64,000 bases of DNA from Tritrichomonas musculus (GCA_039105265.1 JAPFFF010000011.1:1488001-1552000); one strand, 5' to 3'; positions 53,000 through 62,896 are shown, numbered from the stretch's first letter. Translations and numbers: made by a program. The notes: generated from the letters alone by a model not told the origin.

Positions 53000-53631
53000 T
53001 TAAACACATAATTTAAGTGAAATACCATATCGAACAAGTTGTGCATAAACATCATTGTAACCATATTTCAAATCATTTGATTTACCATCTTTTGTAACAA
53101 GAATTCGTTGGATTTCTAAATATTTATTCTTCGATACACATCCATTACAACCAGAATCTTCATCAATAATAAGTTCAACTTTATCAGCATGTGTTAGAAT
53201 TTTAATTAATTCCATCAATGAATTTGAGTGACAAACTAAGTAATTATTTACACGAAGTGGATTTAATTCATAAATTGAAAGAAGTGTTTCTAAAAATTTG
53301 TTCTTGACAGTCAAATCCTCAATTTCATTTCCTAACAAAATATCTCGGGAAAGATTGTTTGTTGGAGGTTGAAATTGATATTGAGAATTCTCCTCCGGTA
53401 TAGTAAAATTTACATCCCTAGATTGTGATGGTATTTGTGAATTCATTCCTCCGCTTGTCGGAGGCTGCGAGAGCCCGCAGCTTTGGGGAATATTTGGGTA
53501 AAAAATTGGTTGAGGAATTGGTTGTGACCTTTGAGGTTTGATTTTGATTTCAACATTTGTATTCTGTTCTGTTTTACAGAAGCATCATTTTCAGAACTTA
53601 ATATTCTTGCTTTGTTAAGCGACATTTTCAA
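53000..53631 (-). pseudogene. T unit B: conserved Cys-tail protein copy
   Basis: Homologue of 42479-43057. It begins with the same LNKARILSSENDASVKQ segment (compare MNKARILSSENDASVKQS in A) and ends VRYGISLKLCV, with GCNGCVSKNKYLEIQRILVT in between. A pair of GC-rich hairpins lies inside the region (53448-53480). Part of fossil element T and not whole, about one break. Confidence 0.7.
53448..53480. repeat. Two adjacent GC-rich hairpins
   Basis: CCTCCG-CTTGT-CGGAGG (53448-53464) is followed directly by CTGCG-AGAGCC-CGCAG (53465-53480). The unit A gene has no such sequence at the matching place. Same kind as the arrays at 51236 and 53916. Confidence 0.8.
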
Positions 53632-53658
53632 TCAAAAAAACCTTTATTCGTAGATTAC

Positions 53659-53889
53659 TCAATCCTTGTTAGCTAATTCATTCAATTCGTTTTCCAATTT
53701 TTTTACTTTTTCCTTTAATGAATTAATATCTTCAATTAATGATTCACGAACAGCAAGCCCACTGGAACCAAGCATTCCAGATTTGACATTATTTAGATGT
53801 TGCTTGTAATCATAACATTTTTCTTTGAGGGTTCGTTTGATACGTTTAAGTTCAGGAATCTCCTTCTTATATTCGTTTAATTCAGACAT
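53659..53889 (-). CDS. T unit B: coiled-coil protein, 76 aa
   Basis: Same as the unit A protein: IPELKRIKRTLKEKCYDYKQ, the invariant LNNVKSGMLGSSGLAVRESL turn, and a Lys/Glu/Leu heptad end. The start codon is 15 bp from the divergent gene on the plus strand, as in A (16 bp), although the spacer DNA has changed. Confidence 0.65.
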   Translation of the reverse strand: MSELNEYKKEIPELKRIKRTLKEKCYDYKQHLNNVKSGMLGSSGLAVRESLIEDINSLKEKVKKLENELNELANKD

Positions 53890-53904
53890 TTAATCGAAGC
53901 AAAA

Positions 53905-54216
53905 ATGTCCTTTCACTCACAAGTGAGTTCAACTTCGTCGGACTACGTCCCCTTGCGTACGCAAGCGGCGGTGCCGAACTCTACGAGCTACGAACAAAAA
54001 CGAACCATTCATGATGATAAAAGAATGAATCACTACGATAGATTGCAACTTAAAATGCAAAAAGAACGTACCAGAATTAATTCTGCACCAACTGTTAAGA
54101 AATATGAGGATAAAGGAAGTTTTCAACATGAACCTCAAGTATCAACAACAAAAAAATTGAATTTTCACACTTATTCATTAAATCATTCAGTTGTCCCTCG
54201 ATGCGATAAAATCTAA
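53905..54216 (+). CDS. T unit B: basic protein with hairpin-encoded N-terminal insert, 103 aa
   Basis: The core RTIHDDKRMNHYDRLQLKMQ and the end YHTYSLNHSVVPRCDKI match the 77-residue unit A protein. After MSF comes an insert of about 26 residues (VSSTSSDYVPLRTQAAVPNS is its middle) encoded by five consecutive GC-rich stem-loops. The insert keeps the frame and is Ser/Thr/Ala-rich, so a protein that tolerates a flexible N terminus was used as the landing site. Confidence 0.65.
   Translation: MSFHSQVSSTSSDYVPLRTQAAVPNSTSYEQKRTIHDDKRMNHYDRLQLKMQKERTRINSAPTVKKYEDKGSFQHEPQVSTTKKLNFHTYSLNHSVVPRCDKI
53916..53987 (+). repeat. Array of five GC-rich hairpins inside a coding sequence
   Basis: CTCAC-AA-GTGAG (53916-53927), GGAC-TAC-GTCC (53940-53950), CTTGCGTACGCAAG (53952-53965, a perfect 14-bp palindrome), CGGC-GGT-GCCG (53966-53976) and CTC-TAC-GAG (53979-53987). 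It is absent from the unit A homologue. Loop TAC also appears in the hairpin at 60105-60117. Confidence 0.85.
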
Positions 54217-54251
54217 AATATTTATATTTTAGCTTGAGCGAGATGTGAAAT

Positions 54252-54713
54252 CTAATCCAACATTTGTTGGTTAATATATTTGGCAATCTGATTTACAGTT
54301 TTGGTTAATTCAGCAATTTTTTTATCTAATGTTGTGAATTTGAGTTCATAGCTTTGTTTCAAATCTTTAATCTCGTTATCAAAAGTTGACAAATTTTGTG
54401 AGAACATACTTTTGAGATTCTCAATATCTGCTTTAATAACATCTTGTTCAAGTTCTTTCAATTCATTAGTTTTGACAACTTTCTTTAAAAATATATCTCC
54501 CCCAACTCGTTTTGTACCTTCTTTTTGACAATTCTTTTTTGTGATTCTGTATTCAACACCATCTGGTGTAACAATTTTGTAAACCCGATTTAGATATTGA
54601 GTCGTCTGGTTGTTCATGTCATCTTTGTGTTTCTGATAGTACAGATTGAACTCCTCAATTGATTTAAAATTCTTTATTTCAGTAGTAATTTCATTAATTA
54701 CTTTCAAATCCAT
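54252..54713 (-). CDS. T unit B: TTQYLNRVYKI protein, 153 aa
   Basis: IEEFNLYYQKHKDDMNNQTT, then QYLNRVYKIVTPDGVEYRIT and GGDIFLKKVVKTNELKELEQ, followed by a coiled coil (FDNEIKDLKQSYELKFTTLD). The first half is almost the same as unit A and the coiled-coil half is diverged but keeps its pattern and the end LTKTVNQIAKYIN. Confidence 0.65.
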   Translation of the reverse strand: MDLKVINEITTEIKNFKSIEEFNLYYQKHKDDMNNQTTQYLNRVYKIVTPDGVEYRITKKNCQKEGTKRVGGDIFLKKVVKTNELKELEQDVIKADIENLKSMFSQNLSTFDNEIKDLKQSYELKFTTLDKKIAELTKTVNQIAKYINQQMLD

Positions 54714-54755
54714 TTAAAATAAAAAAATACAATTTAATCATTTTCATGCGACTTC

Positions 54756-54771
54756 GGACAACTTGTTGTCC
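54756..54771 (-). terminator. Perfect hairpin GGACAAC-TT-GTTGTCC
   Basis: A 7-bp perfect stem with a 2-nt loop lies just past the stop codon of the minus-strand amphipathic-peptide gene, the same stem length and loop size as at 46383-46398. Probable transcript 3'-end signal; inference. Confidence 0.5.
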
Positions 54772-54779
54772 TCAGGCAC

Positions 54780-55037
54780 TTATGTGACTTCATCAATTAA
54801 ACTTTTACCAATTTTAAGACCTTTGTCAGCAAAATTTAATCCTGTATCAATTGCTCTAACAGCATCACCAATAAGAGGTATTCCACCCAAAACAGGTTTT
54901 ACAGCATTAGTTACTCTTTTACCAACTTCAACAACTTTGGGAAGTGCTTTACCAACCTTAGTTGCAACATTCTTAATTGTATTACCTACAGATTTAAAAG
55001 CGTTTTTCATTTTTTTGAAGATTCCGATACCCATTGT
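54780..55037 (-). CDS. T unit B: amphipathic capsid-type peptide, ~85 aa
   Basis: MGIGIFKKMKNAFKSVGNTI and KNVATKVGKALPKVVEVGKR, identical to unit A over most of the first 40 residues, with VLGGIPLIGDAVRAIDTGLN next. The open frame starts two residues upstream (MKT), but unit A supports MGIGIF. Same divergent arrangement with the capsid gene. Confidence 0.65.
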   Translation of the reverse strand, partial: TMGIGIFKKMKNAFKSVGNTIKNVATKVGKALPKVVEVGKRVTNAVKPVLGGIPLIGDAVRAIDTGLNFADKGLKIGKSLIDEVT

Positions 55038-55084
55038 TTTCATTATGAAAAAAGACCCATAATAGTACTTTTTTGTTATTCAAA

Positions 55085-56857
55085 ATGTTGTATCGCAACG
55101 AAAGAGCACATAATTACAAAATTGAAGCAGGAAACGTTCTTGATACATTTAATAAGATGCGTGAAATGATTAATACTAATGATGGTACACGCTCATTTTC
55201 ATTCAGAACTGTTGATTGTCATGACCAACCTGCACCATTTCATCAAGGACAATATTCTCAAATCAGTTTAACGCATCCAGACCATTTCATATCTGATGTT
55301 GATAAAGGATTCTTAACATTTCACGTCAAATTGGATTTACAACTCAACACAGACCTTGCCAAATTGCGTTCAATTGAAGACCCACAACACTTCTACAAAT
55401 TATTTGTTGGACTTAAGTCTTCAAATCAATTATTGGACAGACTGGAAATTCTTCATAATAACGTTAATGTTGGATATCAGCAAAACGAATGTGTTCGAGA
55501 AGGATTTTTGTATTCAGCTCTTAAACCTGAAACTGAAAAAAAGCGTCGTAGGTTTGTTCATTCATTATGGGAAAATATTTCACAATATTCTCAAACATTG
55601 GCTGGTACATATGTTAATCTAATGGATTTCAAAGAAAGTGGTAAAACACAAGTTGAATTTGATTTGAACCTTCCATTTGATGATTTACTTGCCCTTCAAG
55701 CTTTCGATTTGTTTCCAAATGGAATTATTGGTGATTTATCAATTCGTTTTCAAGTTACTTCTGCTGGTTTGGTTTGGGCAGTAATTGACCCATATGTTGT
55801 TGCTGAAACAAAGGCTTTCCTTGAAGATGATGAAACTGTTTCCGCTGATGAATTGGATAAACTTCGTGATTTAAAGGTTCGAGGTAAGCTCAAACGTCAA
55901 TTCACACAAATTGGTAATGAAGCAACTATACCAGCTGTTTTTGACCAAACTCTTACAATCAAATATCAGAGAATGCATGCTGGAGCACCTGTTGCAGAAG
56001 ATGAGACTCCAAAAGAAGTTGTATTCCATTACACTCCAGAGGATTATACCAAATTCAATGTTCGTGAATCTGATGTAAATAAAGGTCCATTTGCTGAAAT
56101 GGTTGCTGCACATAATCCTGATGCTCCTTTAGCACCAGGAGATACTGTTAAAATTTTGGAATCAAATTATCATGACATTGAATATTCAAATGGAGTTGCA
56201 ACATTGACATGCAATCAAATGACAATCACACTTTGCAAATCAAATATGCAGGGTTATGGTGTATGTGAATCTACTAGACAGGGTATTGAAAATATTCTTC
56301 GTGAAGGAATCATAATTCCATCTCAGAAAATTGAATATCATGCATTTCCTATAGCAGCAACTTCAAATGGAATCAAATCAACATTGAATATACCATTAAT
56401 TAATGTTACGACAATGTCATTACTATTTCCAAAGCATCATAATGATTTAACTGTTTTTGAGAATCCGGTTTACCAAAATTGTTATTTAAACATTGGTGGA
56501 AAGAACTTCCCAGATGAAAATGTTGACACAATTGGCGCAAGATTCTTTGAAAATCAATTAACCGCTGGAGACCTTGATGGGATTACACTTCAATGCACAA
56601 AGGAATTTGAAGATTCATTCACCATGCCCAAAAATGATTCTCATGGAAACAGATACAAAAATACGCTTTCCGATGCAACTTCATTTGTTTTCAATATTCA
56701 AACTGAACGAGCTTCAGCTGGTTATTGTTATGATGGATTGGACGGTGGATTTGGTAACATTCAGGTTCAAGTAAATGGACAACCAATTCACACAGGTGAG
56801 AATGACACTTATTACAACATTTTAGAACCAAGTGGTAACATTGTTCATCCTCAGTAG
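55085..56857 (+). CDS. T unit B: major capsid protein (double jelly roll), 590 aa
   Basis: The first ~270 and last ~200 residues closely follow the unit A capsid (MLYRNERAHNYKIEAGNVLD, GLKSSNQLLDRLEILHNNVN, ALQAFDLFPNGIIGDLSIRF, FPKHHNDLTVFENPVYQNCY). Between them (about residues 285-370) the sequence differs completely, and there is no Pro/Asp repeat. A conserved frame with a swapped middle is what one expects of an exposed loop or turret. The start at MLYRNER is chosen by alignment to A. Confidence 0.88.
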   Translation: MLYRNERAHNYKIEAGNVLDTFNKMREMINTNDGTRSFSFRTVDCHDQPAPFHQGQYSQISLTHPDHFISDVDKGFLTFHVKLDLQLNTDLAKLRSIEDPQHFYKLFVGLKSSNQLLDRLEILHNNVNVGYQQNECVREGFLYSALKPETEKKRRRFVHSLWENISQYSQTLAGTYVNLMDFKESGKTQVEFDLNLPFDDLLALQAFDLFPNGIIGDLSIRFQVTSAGLVWAVIDPYVVAETKAFLEDDETVSADELDKLRDLKVRGKLKRQFTQIGNEATIPAVFDQTLTIKYQRMHAGAPVAEDETPKEVVFHYTPEDYTKFNVRESDVNKGPFAEMVAAHNPDAPLAPGDTVKILESNYHDIEYSNGVATLTCNQMTITLCKSNMQGYGVCESTRQGIENILREGIIIPSQKIEYHAFPIAATSNGIKSTLNIPLINVTTMSLLFPKHHNDLTVFENPVYQNCYLNIGGKNFPDENVDTIGARFFENQLTAGDLDGITLQCTKEFEDSFTMPKNDSHGNRYKNTLSDATSFVFNIQTERASAGYCYDGLDGGFGNIQVQVNGQPIHTGENDTYYNILEPSGNIVHPQ

Positions 56858-57132
56858 TAATATATATAGAATTAATGACTGCCAGATAGCTAAACTACTG
56901 GAAAACAACTTTTAAACCTCATTTAGCTCTTTTTTTGACACATTTAAGCCTTTAAACCCTCATTTTTTCAGGAATTGCTCTGAGAAGCTCAAAACTAACT
57001 TGCAAATCACTTTTAAGGCTCTCATTGCATTTTCAGTAATTTTTTTGAAAATGGATATGAAGTTCTACGGTAAAAATATAATTTATAAATTAATTTTTGA
57101 ACTAATTTTTTCAACATTTTTATTTTTGATAA
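56858..57132. other. Intergenic stretch before PolB
   Basis: 275 bp with no gene. It contains words such as aacttttaaacctcatttag and tttaagcctttaaaccctca in a loosely repeated pattern (taaacc/taaggc), and a run of T and A before the PolB start. I see no clear hairpin or promoter beyond the AT-rich leader. Confidence 0.4.
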
Positions 57133-60104
57133 ATGGCCTTCAACCAAAATTCATTTATTGATTTTTCCAATAACGATATTGTTGAATCTATTAATAATAT
57201 TAATCAAGGACTTAATGAAAATCTTGAAATTGCAGATACTCGTCGATATCGAGGAGGTGCTAAATTACGAAATATCAGAACATTATATACATATCTTAAT
57301 CAACATAATGCACAACAAATAATTGGGCTTGATTTCAATAATAGTGATGATTTTATGATAAAACTTGATAATTTCATAACGTATGAACAAAATCGTCGTC
57401 AATATGAACAAAATTATCTAGATTATATTAATAATGAATCGATTCATGATGATGAATTGAACGAAACATATAATCAATATTATAATAAACAGCATGAATT
57501 AAATAAATCCTATGAACACAATTATCAAGATATATTAAATCGTGAATCATTTTATGAAGATGAACAACCAAATGAATATGATTATCAATATTTCAATGAA
57601 CAACAACAACAAATCAATCAAGAATTTCATGATAAGCAAGTTCGTGATGATAATGATTTCTTCAACAAATTTGATAAAAACGAATACAAACAAATCAATT
57701 CTTTAGATGAACTTGCAAGAATTAATTCTCAGAACAAATTTGATAATCAATTGAAAAAAGAAAAACTTGAAAATGCAATTAAACGTGCTCGCGATGCAAT
57801 TGATGATGCAATTAATTTGATAAAAGAATCTAAAACTCCAACTCTCAAAAAAGTTGAATCAAAAGATATTAATGACAAATCACATTTACTTGAATATTAT
57901 GTTCCTGAAAACGAAGAATTATATGAATATCTTGAAAAATACAATCATAAATTCAATCCAAAACAAGGTGATTGGTTAATCATTAATGAACCACAAGATT
58001 TTGATAAGGCTGTTAATGCCTGGAATCATTATAACAACTATCCCGAAACAAATATTGCTCAAAAACAATTCGATGGTTCACCAATTGTTATTTATTATTT
58101 CAATCGAATCACAATATTGGATGATATATTTGATGCCTTGAAACACGTTTTTGATACAGAGCTTAAACCATTAAAAATTCATTTTCAAATATCTGGTGTA
58201 TTTGAATCTCCTACAATTAATTTTGGTGAAGATTCTGATGAAAATCAATATGAATATGAGGCTCGTGAAATCAAATGGAGAAACTTTAAAGAATCAATTC
58301 CAATTATTGTAAATTCAATTCAGGACCTTGATTATGTTAAAATGTATATTGAATCAAATCTCCATTCATATGAAACAACATCTTCATCAACTAAATTAAC
58401 AATCGTTGGTTCAGTTTCATTTACTGTCTCACGAATGCGAAAGGTTACTGGACATATCAAGGATTTACCAGAAGAATTCATCAAAAATGATTTTATTATT
58501 GCTGACAATGAAGATGATAAACTATGTTTCTATCGATTTTTAGCAATCTGTTTGAAAAATGAACTTGCAAATACCCAAAAATATGATTGTGCTAAACGAA
58601 CTAAGGTTGCTAAAAAAATACTTCTCAAAGAACATGACATTGAATATAACACCAAAATTCCAAAACAAGGATTAAAGATTCTCAATGAATTCAAAGGAGT
58701 AACAATGGAACAAATGGAAGAATTAGCTAGGAATCATCATCTCAACATCAATATTTATGAATTTCATAAAACTGATAATTCTTCATATTACGACTTATCT
58801 GAACAATGGTTTTTCGATAAATCTTATCCAACACATTCTGCATTACTTTTCTCGAAAGACCAAATTATTCATATCATGTACATTAAAGATGCTGAAAAAC
58901 TAACTCAAATACATATTTGTCCAAAATGTCATTCATATACTCATCGTGGACCTAAAAATATGTTTAGATTCGAATCTCATGTCAAACATTGCGATGGTGT
59001 CTTCAAGAAGAACTTTATTCCAAACAAGGAACCACTTCCATTTTGTCCATATATCTTAAATAACCCTGTTTATGAATATTGTTTGGCATACGATTTAGAA
59101 TGGAAACCTAACATTTATTATATGACATACGATTTTGAAACGATGGAGCAATCAGTTAACAAATCGATTTCTGATTCAACTGTAATCAATTCACGTTTAA
59201 TACCTCTTTCTGTTGCTTCATGTGTTAAATTATCTTCAGGATTAATTACAAAACATTTCTCATTAAAGGATTCTGAAGAGTTTATTCCAGAATAGATTTC
59301 ATGGTTGTTCGAACAATCGATGGAAGTACTGAATGATAAAATCGTTTATGACAAATCGTTCCTCCCAGCTGATAAAATTTATGATATTGATACAAATATT
59401 TATACCATAACTGTTTTTGGATTTAACTCTTCAAGATTCGATTCCAATTTGTTCAAGAAATATCTCAACTACTCACATTGGAAAGTTGAATCAAATTCAT
59501 TAATTGGAACAATATCTTCATTAAAACAATTCATACTTGTTTCAGACCACCTTCCAACAAAATTACGATTCATTGATGCTCAATCATTTGTTGCTGGAGG
59601 TACATTAAAACAATTTGGTATTGATTTTGGTGGTGAAACTAATTCTGTGAAAGGAATCTTTCCATATGAAGCTGTCAATTCATCAAACTATAATGAAGTA
59701 TTATCTAAATCCGAACCATTTTCATACAACGACTTTGACAGCTATCTCAACCAAAAAAATCCACTCTCAGAATCTGATTATCAAATCTATCTCGAAGATG
59801 CAAAGAATTATAAAACACGATGGGATTACTTGCTTGCTTATAATGACAATGATGTTGAAATGATGATTAAACCAATTGACAAATTAATTCAATTGAATGC
59901 TGAATACAAAGTTGATTTGATATCCAATCTATCATTATCTAAGAATGCATCTTGTATAAAATATGCTCTAGCATATAAGGATTTCAATCCTCATGAAAAT
60001 TATAATCCTATACACAAATACAACGAATTCATTCCAAATCCTAAATGGTGGCAATTCAAATGTGAAAATTATTACAAACAAGATGAACGATACAACTTAT
60101 CTCA

Positions 60105-60131
60105 GCAACTACGTTGCCGGGCGCAAGGCGC
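60105..60131 (+). repeat. Two GC-rich hairpins inside PolB
   Basis: GCAAC-TAC-GTTGC (60105-60117) and GCGC-AAG-GCGC (60121-60131) stand next to each other just upstream of the HNH-coding part. Loop and closing-pair style match the arrays at 51236 and 53916. Confidence 0.7.
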
Positions 60132-60219
60132 TCATCCAATTAAAAGAGACCTATCAAAATGTGTTTCGTCCAATGATTACAAAGCATTTCTTGAACTTTA
60201 CAATGACCCAATTAAGGGT

Positions 60220-60360
60220 AAATGTCATCTTTGCAAAGAGCATTTCACATATCAAAACAAACCAACTCTTGATAGAATTAACAATGATATCGGACATGAA
60301 TTTTCAAATTGTTTGTTGGCTTGTGCAGAATGCAATAGATTACGTAAACGAGATGACCCA
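60220..60360 (+). other. HNH/EndoVII-like domain within PolB
   Basis: Encodes CHLCKEHFTYQNKPTLDRIN, then NDIGHEFSNCLLACAECN and RLRKR: two CxxC knuckles around a LDRIxN-x-GH-x3-NC core, the signature of zinc-stabilised HNH or recombination-endonuclease-VII nucleases. It sits between the exonuclease motifs and polymerase motif A, with no intein splice motifs visible around it. Confidence 0.75.
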
Positions 60361-62082
60361 AAAATAACTGCATTAAGAATTCAATTAAAAAAATATTGTA
60401 AACTACATCATCTTCCAACTTTGATAAATAATGAAGATGAATATTATACAATTCGAAATGCAATTGCTGGTGGATTATCAAATGTAATGCATCGGGTTAA
60501 CATCAAAGGTGAAACTCATATCAACAAATTCCGTTACGACGGAATTAATAACAAGGTAATCTCATATGATACGCAAAACGTTCAAACACATATTCTTGGA
60601 ATTGATTTCAATTCACTTTATCCTTCATCATTTTCATCAAATTCACATCCATTTATTAAATACCATGGAGGAATTATGTATATGCCAGGTGCTTTCATCA
60701 GAAGAATTGAAGCAAAGGATAAACAATCTCGAGAACGTTGTATGAAAATCATAACTTCAAATTCACGATTTTCAAATAAACCAAATTATGTTTTCTATGC
60801 TGAAGTGAAACTATTTTGTCCTAAATCGAAAATTAATTATTTCATTAATTTCCCACCAGTATTTCGAAACATTAATATCACAAATAATGAAGAAACAATT
60901 GGTTCATACATGTACAATTACATGAAATCATACAATTTAAATTCAATCGATAAGGAAGAACGTAAATTAACAATGTTGCTTGACACACATGGGGAATACA
61001 TGGTTTTCTCAAATTATTACCTCTGGTTCCTTCTTGACCACGGATTGGTAATCGATGATGTCAAATCTGTTTCACAATATGAATGTCACACTGGATTCAA
61101 CCAATTTGTTAATGAATTTATGAAAAAACGTCAAGATATCATCTCTGGGAAAACAAATGGTAATGGCGCTGAAAGCGACTTGAGCAAGGAACTTGCGAAC
61201 GAGAAGTTTTACAAAATCTCAATGAATGGTTCTTATGGATATGATGGAATGAATACTGAGAAGTTCTCTAAAATCAAAATCTGTGATGCGAATAAGGCTT
61301 ACCAATCAATTATATCACAAACATACATGGGTGGTGCTCAATTAAATGATAATACATTTATGATACAACATTCTCCAAAATCATATCATTGCACAACTTG
61401 TTTACAAGAATCACTTTGGACACTTGATAATGCCAAATTCTGGTATTTAACATTCTATTATGATTTCATGAATAAATGCTTGGACATGGAACGTTTACAT
61501 TTAACATCACTTGACACCGATAGTTATTATTGGGCTATCGCTGGTAATCCAAATGAACCACCAACTCAATTATTTGATTACATTATCAAAAACAAGGAAT
61601 TCTATGACAAACATATTTACAAATTCATGCCGAACCCTTCAATTGGAACAATCGAGGATGAGAAAAAAATTTTGGGTCTAAGTGTTGAAAAATATGGTGA
61701 TAATCAAATTGCTCTTGCACCCAAATGTTATACTATATGGAATAATAATGGACAAACCAAATCTTTAAAATTAAAAGGTGTTTCACTCAAAAAGAATGAT
61801 ATTAAACATTCAGATTATAAATCAATTATTGAAAACCAATCTGTCAAAATCGGGAAGAATATTAATCTCCAAATGAATAATAATCAAATGTCAAAATTAA
61901 CTGTTCAAAAAAATGCTTTAACTGGATTACACACAAAAATGATTGTTTTAGAAAATCAATCATGTGCTCCATTTGTTAAAGGAATTACTGCAAACGATTA
62001 TATTATTCAATGAAAATAAAGGTGGGGGAAAAATCCCATCTTCGAAATTATTTTTTTTATTTAATTTTTATTTTTATAATAA

Positions 62083-62706
62083 ATGACTGAACAAATCAAT
62101 GTTGAAAATAATGTTGTTGAATTTGTTCCTTTACTTGATTTTGAAAATGATTATGAAATTCTTAATCAATATCCATTTACAATTCGAAGAATTCGTGACC
62201 ATTATGTTATTTCTGAATTTATAGATAATGGATATTCTACTGTAACAATTAACAGACAACCATATAAAAATCATTTATTGATTGCAAGACAGTTTATTGA
62301 TAATCCTGATAATCTTCCATTTATTGACCATTTGAATCATGACCGTTTAGATTATCATTTATCAAATCTTCGCTGGGTTTCATCATCTCAAAATAATTTT
62401 AATAAATCATCCCATCGTGGTGTTCAATATGAATTTATCGACAATTTACCGAAAGATTCAATAAAAGTATTATTTTATGATACCAGAACTGAACACAGAG
62501 AATTTGAAGATAAAAAATACTATTATTATCATAATGAAGAAAATGAAGAAGATATATTTTATGGAAGAATTAATGAAACAACATATCGAATACTACATAT
62601 AAATATAATACGAAATGGAAGTAGAGCTGTTTCAATGCGTGATATTAATAATAAAAATGTTACTGTTATGATTAACAGATTTAAATATCAACATACAGTT
62701 GATTAA
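62083..62706 (+). CDS. HNH endonuclease with C-terminal domain, 207 aa
   Basis: N-terminal FENDYEILNQYPFTIRRIRD, lead-in HLLIARQFIDNPDNLPFIDH and catalytic core LNHDRLDYHLSNLRWVSSSQ with NNF. It is homologous to the P1 gene 32930-33265. A second domain (residues ~120-207, YYYYHNEENEEDIFYGRINE, then LHINIIRNGSRAVSMRDINN) is shared with the P2 fragment at 36501-36614. Plus strand, directly after PolB. Likely a homing-type or element-maintenance nuclease. Confidence 0.82.
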   Translation: MTEQINVENNVVEFVPLLDFENDYEILNQYPFTIRRIRDHYVISEFIDNGYSTVTINRQPYKNHLLIARQFIDNPDNLPFIDHLNHDRLDYHLSNLRWVSSSQNNFNKSSHRGVQYEFIDNLPKDSIKVLFYDTRTEHREFEDKKYYYYHNEENEEDIFYGRINETTYRILHINIIRNGSRAVSMRDINNKNVTVMINRFKYQHTVD

Positions 62707-62738
62707 AATCAATTAATAATTTATTTTTTTGCGTTAGC

Positions 62739-62748
62739 CGGAATTCCG
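62739..62748 (+). terminator. CGGAATTCCG palindrome after HNH gene
   Basis: A 10-bp palindrome lies 32 bp after the stop codon, followed downstream by ataactaactatgaaaatc. It belongs to the GAATTC-centred family. Further imperfect ones are at 62021-62040 (ggtgggggaaaaatcccatc, after the PolB stop) and near 62798-62813 (ccggaaaaaaatccg). Confidence 0.45.
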
Positions 62749-62896
62749 ACCAGCGAATAAACGTTGATAACTAACTATGAAAATCAATGTCAAAACTAAC
62801 CGGAAAAAAATCCGTTTAGAAATTATTTTTTTTTGTCAAATTCCAAAATTAATTTTTCAAATTTAAATTTTTTTTAATTTTTTATTTTGTAATCAA

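Larger units (their letters stand above)
57133..62013 (+). pseudogene. polB: T unit B: family B DNA polymerase with embedded HNH domain
   Basis: N-terminal region with coiled Asn/Gln/Glu sequence, then LCFYRFLAICL and THSALLFSKDQIIHIMYI (OTU-like or related fold), and a zinc-finger pattern CPKCHSYTHRGPK ... HVKHC. Exonuclease motifs YMTYDFETMEQ, FGFNSSRFDSNLF and AYNDNDVEMM. An HNH/EndoVII-like domain follows (CHLCKEHFTYQNKPTLDRIN, then NCLLACAECNRLRKR). Then polymerase motifs GIDFNSLYPSSF (A), YKISMNGSYGYDGM (B) and LTSLDTDSYYW (C). The gene belongs to fossil element T and is not one uninterrupted frame (about one break). Its last 522 bp are duplicated in unit A. Confidence 0.9.
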
